Shown here piece by piece: positions 59,415-64,000 of a stretch of 64,000 nt of DNA (position 1 is the stretch's first letter; each line of letters begins with the position of its first letter). Under the pieces are notes generated by a model. The model ran no database searches. It was not told the DNA's origin and saw nothing but the letters and a program-made list of their open reading frames with translations. A program made the position numbers and the translations under genes. This DNA is from JAIEPM01 sp964546815. GTDB lineage: Bacteria > Cyanobacteriota > Vampirovibrionia > Obscuribacterales > Obscuribacteraceae. The stretch spans positions 4,041-68,040 of the forward strand of contig CAZJLR010000030.1 in the NCBI GenBank assembly GCA_964546815.1, given 5' to 3'.

Positions 59415-59601
59415 TCAGCGTCACCTGGGCACCAGCGCGAGTTATTCTATTCAAGCCTGAGTCGGCATATACATTTTTCCCCCGGGAGGTCATTTGTAAC
59501 CCGCTCACCGAATTTTGAGAGGCATGATTCGAAGAATCAAAGCTGTTAAACTGTAGGCGCAACGTTGCATCTATCTCAATTACCTGGTTTTATTTTTGCA
59601 T

Positions 59602-60729
59602 ATGAAATCTAAACACTCTTTCGCCGTTGGACTGATCGCATTGTGCTTTTGCATGATTTTAAGTTCTTGCAAATTAATCGACGACCTGGCTCCTACGCCT
59701 GAAGATAAAACAGTTGTGAAAGACTGGCTCGTAGTGCCTGTTTTCTATGCAACCACAAGAAAACGAGCTGCAGGAAAAGGCATAAACTTTCTGGAAGAAA
59801 GAGCAGATTCAGGACTTCAATTCGGCACAAAAAATGTCTGTGTTCCCAAACCCACAAAGCTTGCTGTTTCACCTGAAACAATAAAACGCATGGGCTGGCA
59901 AGAAATTCACTTAGAAAAGGCTCTGGGCAAAGGGAAAAAACCGAGCATAGATAAACCTGAAAGCTGCCCGATACCAGATGCAGAATGTCCCAGAGATAAA
60001 GCCGCACCAGAATTTGACAAATTCAGAGAGAGAAGTGGCAGCAAGCAAGTTCTTATATTTGTCCATGGATGCTGCGCTACATTCGACACCTCGCTGGACA
60101 GAGCAGCAAAAATAGCGGCGCATATGCAAATACCATTAGTCATTTTTGACTGGGATTCGCCAAAAGGTTTTACAAAATACCTGGAAAACGAAACTCTGGC
60201 ACAGCAGTTTTATGATGATTTCTACGCCTTCTTGAATGGCATTTCAAAAATAGTACCACCGTCAGACACAATCATTCTCGGGCACAGCATGGGCTCACAT
60301 TTCGTAGACGACGCCCTGCTGCGGAGGTCTGAACGAACGCACTATGGCATCGATGTGCCAAAATTCAAAGAAGTTATTTTCTGCCAGCCCGACAGCGACG
60401 CACGCTCGTACATTCGGCACAACAGCGACATCACATCGCAGACCGAAGAGGTCAAAATATTCTATAACACAAGAGACGGAAGGCTCGACGCTTCAGCTAC
60501 AGCACATGGATTTCCGCGACTTGGCAGACCGGAAGAATTGACAGGACAACTCTGCAAATTACCCACACAAGACATCATAGACATAACAGCATGCGCGACG
60601 GGTCATGAAATTCCGTTTTGGGTGGTGGCAGATTTGACTCACGGCGAAAGCACTGAACCCCAGGGTTTTGAATGCAAATTACTTTCTGAGCACCATTACG
60701 TTTTGGAAAAAATGTTAGTCAAGAAATAG
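59602..60729 (+). CDS. DUF900-family alpha/beta hydrolase lipoprotein
   Basis: 375 residues from the ATG at 59602; a TTG two codons earlier is possible. The lipobox ILSSC predicts lipidation. The DUF900 pattern is clear: VPVFYATTRKR near the start, IFVHGCCATFDTSLDRAA, PLVIFDWDSP, and the nucleophile motif ILGHSMGSH, with a later Asp (TRDGRLD) and a His near the C-terminus. DUF900 proteins are putative esterases of unknown substrate, common in Gram-negative envelopes. A second DUF900 gene lies at 61816-63306, with a Gly/Asn-rich secreted protein between them. Confidence 0.88.
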   Translation: MKSKHSFAVGLIALCFCMILSSCKLIDDLAPTPEDKTVVKDWLVVPVFYATTRKRAAGKGINFLEERADSGLQFGTKNVCVPKPTKLAVSPETIKRMGWQEIHLEKALGKGKKPSIDKPESCPIPDAECPRDKAAPEFDKFRERSGSKQVLIFVHGCCATFDTSLDRAAKIAAHMQIPLVIFDWDSPKGFTKYLENETLAQQFYDDFYAFLNGISKIVPPSDTIILGHSMGSHFVDDALLRRSERTHYGIDVPKFKEVIFCQPDSDARSYIRHNSDITSQTEEVKIFYNTRDGRLDASATAHGFPRLGRPEELTGQLCKLPTQDIIDITACATGHEIPFWVVADLTHGESTEPQGFECKLLSEHHYVLEKMLVKK

Positions 60730-60755
60730 ATCCTCGAACTCAAAATCAAAACAGT

Positions 60756-60813
60756 TTGTCCAGAGGCGGCCGATTTTATCGGGGATTGATAAAATCGGCC
60801 AGCCGCTGGACAA
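60756..60813. terminator. Large inverted repeat between convergent genes (possible bidirectional terminator)
   Basis: TTGTCCAG and CTGGACAA form the outer 8 bp and GGCCGATTTTATC/GATAAAATCGGCC a perfect 13-bp inner stem, interrupted by a few mismatches. It lies between two convergent genes. Flanking T-runs are short on the plus strand and longer on the minus strand, so termination efficiency is uncertain. Confidence 0.5.
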
Positions 60814-60841
60814 GACTATTTCAATCGAATCAAATTCAGAA

Positions 60842-61666
60842 CTACCAGCTGCCATAGCCCAGTCGACTACGAGCCTGGCCTAAAAGCCCTTGAACAAGAC
60901 CAGTACCCTGTCCATATGGCATGCCTGAATAACTTGCATTGCTGAGCCCCAACTGTCCGCCATATGCTGAGCCATAGCCGCCCAGTCCATTGTTGACCAG
61001 CCCGCCAAGACCATTGCCGACCAATCCACCAAGACCATTATTGGAAAGTCCAGCAACTACAGGCGCCATCGAAGATACTCCTGAGTAGGGGAGATTGCCG
61101 TTATACGAACCGTAATTGCCAAAATTCCGATGATGGTGGCAGCCGCCTCCACCGCCATAACCTGAATTAGCATAAGCATTCATTCCATAGGGTGAAGAAG
61201 CAAGGTTATTTGCACCCATCAGCCCATTAGCAATACCTGCATTTCCATAAAGTGGATTTACTCCTGTGCTTCCATATAAAGGATTAAGAGCAGCTATGCC
61301 ATTGCCGCCCAAGAAAGTAGACGCCACGCCACCTGTAAGCACGCCGTTATTTTGCAGACTACTCAGCAAACGCTTGTTGTTTTTCTTCAACTTGCCCTGA
61401 AGATCAAGACGATCTGGCGTGTTTAGGCGTCCGCCATCTTGCGCAGTCCACTGTTGAGACTTGTTTAGAACGTCGTTGTAGCGTGCCATCAAGTCATTTG
61501 CTTGCGCTGGTGTAATTAGCCCGGCCTGCAAATCTTGCTGTACTTGATTCATTTGTGCATAAGCTTGATTGCCTATGGCATTTTGCGCATGCGCCGCAAC
61601 AAAAGGCAAAACGCTGCTGCTAACAGCGGCCAACATTGAAAGAAGAAGACGTGATCGTATGTGCAT
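60842..61666 (-). CDS. Secreted Gly/Asn/Leu-rich repeat protein
   Basis: 274 residues; GGAGG nine bases before the ATG. A signal peptide (cleavage near AHAQ, about 27) is followed by a helical segment (about 28-105) and a low-complexity region (about 110-274) with short repeats: NPLYGSTG/NPLYGNAG and the run NNGLGGLVGNGLGG, plus a GGGGCHHH motif that could bind metal. Such Gly/Asn/Tyr sequences resemble structural or adhesive surface proteins. It lies between two DUF900 hydrolase genes, divergent in direction from the first. Function unknown. Confidence 0.7.
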   Translation of the reverse strand: MHIRSRLLLSMLAAVSSSVLPFVAAHAQNAIGNQAYAQMNQVQQDLQAGLITPAQANDLMARYNDVLNKSQQWTAQDGGRLNTPDRLDLQGKLKKNNKRLLSSLQNNGVLTGGVASTFLGGNGIAALNPLYGSTGVNPLYGNAGIANGLMGANNLASSPYGMNAYANSGYGGGGGCHHHRNFGNYGSYNGNLPYSGVSSMAPVVAGLSNNGLGGLVGNGLGGLVNNGLGGYGSAYGGQLGLSNASYSGMPYGQGTGLVQGLLGQARSRLGYGSW

Positions 61667-61815
61667 TTAAGGCGCCTCCCAGAGATGCATGTTCGGTAAG
61701 ATTGGCCGGGAGGACACCCAAAATACCTCGCGACTAGCCCTGTGACGATGGCGCTAAAAAAATGTTCTCGTCAGAGACAGTTTTTTTCGAAATATTTTTT
61801 TGCAAACTGTTGTGG

Positions 61816-63306
61816 TCACTGTGCAGTTGATTCAGATGCCTTTTCGTGGCTTGCCATCGGCATAGTCTTGTCTACAGGCGCCTTGTCTGAAAAGACGACT
61901 TTTTCACAAAAGCCCAAAGGATTGCATTGTTTTTTGTTGCCGCAATATTGAGACAACACTTTGTTCTTGATGCCACCAAGACTGACACCAACTGCTTGCA
62001 ATTGAAGACCAGGACCCGGGCTAGAATTTTGCGCCAAATTTGATATCAATGAATATGGAATGCTATGTCCAATGATGCCATGGTCCAAAACAGTAAAGTC
62101 TATCCACCTTAACTCTTTTCGAAACATAGTGCTGGTAATTTCAGCCTTGTCTGGATCGGCAGCGTCGCCGTTGACCTTATGTTTAGCAATCCCGATGGCA
62201 CCTTTAGCCTTTTGCATAACATATGGTGCCACCGACTTTGGTTTAAATAGTGACTCAACAATCGTATCTGCACCCTGCCCAAGACGCGTATATCCGCCAA
62301 ACAATATCTGAGCCAGAGGCAGCGCATTATCTTTGTGTGAAAACAAAATATTGAGTTGAGCAGACATGCTCATCTCTTTTTTGGAAGCACAACGTGACAC
62401 ATAGTGCATAAAAGTCTGAGAGTCAAAATCAGGGTCTACAAGAAATGCGTTCTCGAAAAGCCTTTTGCCTTCAAGCACCGGTGCAGCTCTTACAACGAGA
62501 CGATTGCCCATGCTGTGTGCCACCACATTTACTTGCAAACCATGTTTTTCTTTCAGGTCTTTCAGCAGCTCAGTAAGGCGGTTGAAATGTTCCTGGCTCC
62601 ACTCAGCATTACCGGAATCAACAAAATACTGAAGCACCTTGGAGGTAGAGGGCCAGCTATACATGATTACTGGACGCTCTAAATTATATGAAAGCAAAGC
62701 CGCACTCTTAGCCGCATCATCAAAGCTTTGATTGAAACCATGCACAAAAACATAAACTTCATTGTGTCCAGATTTCTGCGCGGCTTTGAGAATTTCAGTA
62801 CCAAATTGACCTAGAGTATCGGTAGCCTTGTCTAAAGATTCTTCCGATTGAAAGCTGAGTTTTGCAGACTTGTCTAGAAATTTCCAACCAAGCAAATCAC
62901 GGCATGCATTGGAAGTTTTTTTTGCAGTGTTAGCAATAGAACAATTAAGACTTCCACAATAAACATCTAGAATCGAGTTCGATTCATTCTTTCGGTGGCT
63001 ACCAAAGCCATTTTTGTCTCGTTGCCTATCGGTCATATAGAGCAACGGAATTTGCAAAAATTTTGATTCTTGGTGCACTTGGTCGACGGGCAGACTTTGA
63101 TTTACATGCGTTGGAGTGGCAGCAGCATCGACAACAGATTCGGCGGCATTGATATCAGCAGAAGATTCAGCGACTGCAGCCGGAGACAGTTGCAACATCA
63201 CTACAGAAAGCAGAGCTGCAACTATCAAATGGGTGGAAGCCTTATGAGAATTTTTCAGCTTGCCTCCGGGGTCAACGCCTGAATTGAGTAAAGCACGAAT
63301 CTGCAT
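61816..63306 (-). CDS. Secreted DUF900-family alpha/beta hydrolase
   Basis: 496 residues. A hydrophobic segment (about 25-45) serves as signal peptide or anchor. A linker of about 40 residues precedes the DUF900 domain: IPLLYMTDRQRD, VFVHGFNQSFDDAA, VIMYSWPST, and the nucleophile VVAHSMGNR. A later Asp and the His of LDHGIIGHSIPY may complete the triad. The C-terminal 90 residues are extra, with two Cys pairs. Compared with the paralogue at 59602-60729 it has no lipobox but is longer. It is separated by 149 bp from the Gly/Asn-rich protein gene on the same strand and may be co-transcribed with it. Confidence 0.85.
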   Translation of the reverse strand: MQIRALLNSGVDPGGKLKNSHKASTHLIVAALLSVVMLQLSPAAVAESSADINAAESVVDAAATPTHVNQSLPVDQVHQESKFLQIPLLYMTDRQRDKNGFGSHRKNESNSILDVYCGSLNCSIANTAKKTSNACRDLLGWKFLDKSAKLSFQSEESLDKATDTLGQFGTEILKAAQKSGHNEVYVFVHGFNQSFDDAAKSAALLSYNLERPVIMYSWPSTSKVLQYFVDSGNAEWSQEHFNRLTELLKDLKEKHGLQVNVVAHSMGNRLVVRAAPVLEGKRLFENAFLVDPDFDSQTFMHYVSRCASKKEMSMSAQLNILFSHKDNALPLAQILFGGYTRLGQGADTIVESLFKPKSVAPYVMQKAKGAIGIAKHKVNGDAADPDKAEITSTMFRKELRWIDFTVLDHGIIGHSIPYSLISNLAQNSSPGPGLQLQAVGVSLGGIKNKVLSQYCGNKKQCNPLGFCEKVVFSDKAPVDKTMPMASHEKASESTAQ

Positions 63307-63460
63307 CTGTCATTTTAACAGCCTCCTCTTGATATTCTCATGAGACAGCACCAATGCGGCTCAAGGCTAATTGTCACAAGACATTCTTAATTCCCTCTCA
63401 CCACGCCTGCTCTTTTTCATTGCAGAATGATTGGAATGAGCCTAAGGGAGGCGCACTCAA

Positions 63461-63928
63461 ATGACAGAAACAGCAATATTTGCGGCAGGTTGCTTTTGGA
63501 AAGTTCAATACATATTCAGCCAGGTGCCGGGCGTTAGCCGCACTGTTGTTGGATACATCGGCGGAAAAACAGCCAATCCAACCTACAAACAAGTCTGCAA
63601 TGAAGACACCGGCCATGCCGAAGCAGTACTTGTAGAGTACGATCCAGCCAAAGTTTCATACAACGACTTGTTGAAAGTATTTTTCACAAATCACGACCCA
63701 ACAACCTTGAACAGACAGGGTCCAGACATCGGCACTCAATACAGGTCTGCAATTTTTTGTAAAAACGCTGAGCAAAAGGAAGCAGCCACGGCGTTCAAAG
63801 AAGTTCTGAACAAAGAAAAACGCTTCAAATCGCCCGTTGTAACAATCATCGAAGACGCAAGCACCTTCACTGACGCTGAAGAGTACCATCAGGACTATTT
63901 CATCAAGCACGGCGCCGTTTGCCACTAA
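63461..63928 (+). CDS. msrA: Peptide-methionine (S)-S-oxide reductase
   Basis: 155 residues; GGGAGG eight bases before the ATG. The active-site motif GCFW (about residues 10-13) contains the catalytic Cys that reduces methionine-S-sulfoxide. The VVGYIGG, HAEAVLVEYDP and DIGTQYRSAIF blocks and the EEYHQDYF stretch are all present. The final residues AVCH carry a possible resolving Cys. Predicted cytosolic; protects proteins against oxidation. No msrB is adjacent. The last 72 bases of the window after it hold nothing I recognise. Confidence 0.97.
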   Translation: MTETAIFAAGCFWKVQYIFSQVPGVSRTVVGYIGGKTANPTYKQVCNEDTGHAEAVLVEYDPAKVSYNDLLKVFFTNHDPTTLNRQGPDIGTQYRSAIFCKNAEQKEAATAFKEVLNKEKRFKSPVVTIIEDASTFTDAEEYHQDYFIKHGAVCH

Positions 63929-64000
63929 TACAGCATCCGCGCAGATTCGCAAGCTATTAACAGAGTGCCAGGCAGCAAACGCTTGACAATACGGCTTCAC

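Noticed and set aside
1..64000. tRNA, rRNA, CRISPR arrays, transposases, prophage genes and the cyanobacterial HIP1 octamer GCGATCGC
   Set aside because: None was found by reading the sequence; no cloverleaf-like TTCGA arm in gaps, no regularly spaced direct repeats outside coding repeats, no transposase motifs.

Overview
The window looks like part of a chromosome from a didermic, free-living heterotroph of roughly 45-48% GC. My best guess is a non-photosynthetic member of the Cyanobacteriota (Vampirovibrionia/'Melainabacteria', Obscuribacterales-like). This is inference, not proof. It rests on several Ser/Thr kinases joined to TPR or Sel1 repeats, a matrixin-like peptidase of a type I associate with cyanobacteria, many secreted proteins and lipoproteins of unknown function, a Uma2 nuclease, and the absence of photosynthesis genes. 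I see no rRNA, tRNA, CRISPR array, insertion sequence or prophage genes.

Layout. 0-10 kb: a truncated quinone-reductase-like gene, a membrane-tethered TPR/metallopeptidase coupled to a UPF0158 protein, a transmembrane Ser/Thr kinase, a PAS histidine kinase, and a coupled secreted-protein/DUF3142 pair. 10-17 kb: speH, an inverted-repeat element, a LEA-like secreted protein, a TonB/TolA-like protein, a UspA protein, then a DAHP synthase gene preceded by what looks like a phenylalanine attenuator (leader peptide, hairpin, terminator) and followed by a degenerate PII-like gene. 17-24 kb: an envelope-stress module (Spy-like chaperone, ECF sigma, zinc anti-sigma, membrane protein) among small secreted proteins and lipoproteins. 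24-31 kb: the rest of the shikimate pathway (aroC-aroB divergent from aroA), each arm ending in a predicted extracytoplasmic protease, then a proteasome/HslV-like Ntn hydrolase with a lysine-rich tail.

31-41 kb: a Gln/Gly/Tyr repeat protein, a MoxR-DUF58-transglutaminase operon, small proteins and an RlmA-type methyltransferase. 41-46 kb: GlpD, an ArsC/Spx-like protein, a secreted hydrolase and class I fumarase. 46-58 kb is dense in signalling: two tandem paralogous histidine kinases, the first with its phospho-accepting His replaced by Asp; a Sel1-repeat Ser/Thr kinase; a CHASE2 histidine kinase with its response regulator; and an OmpR-type two-component pair. 58-64 kb: secreted proteins, two DUF900 hydrolases flanking a Gly/Asn-rich secreted protein, and msrA.

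The most notable leads are the predicted Phe attenuator on a DAHP synthase that lacks a regulatory domain, the kinase/pseudokinase tandem, the orphan HslV-like hydrolase, and the pairing of aromatic biosynthesis genes with secreted proteases.
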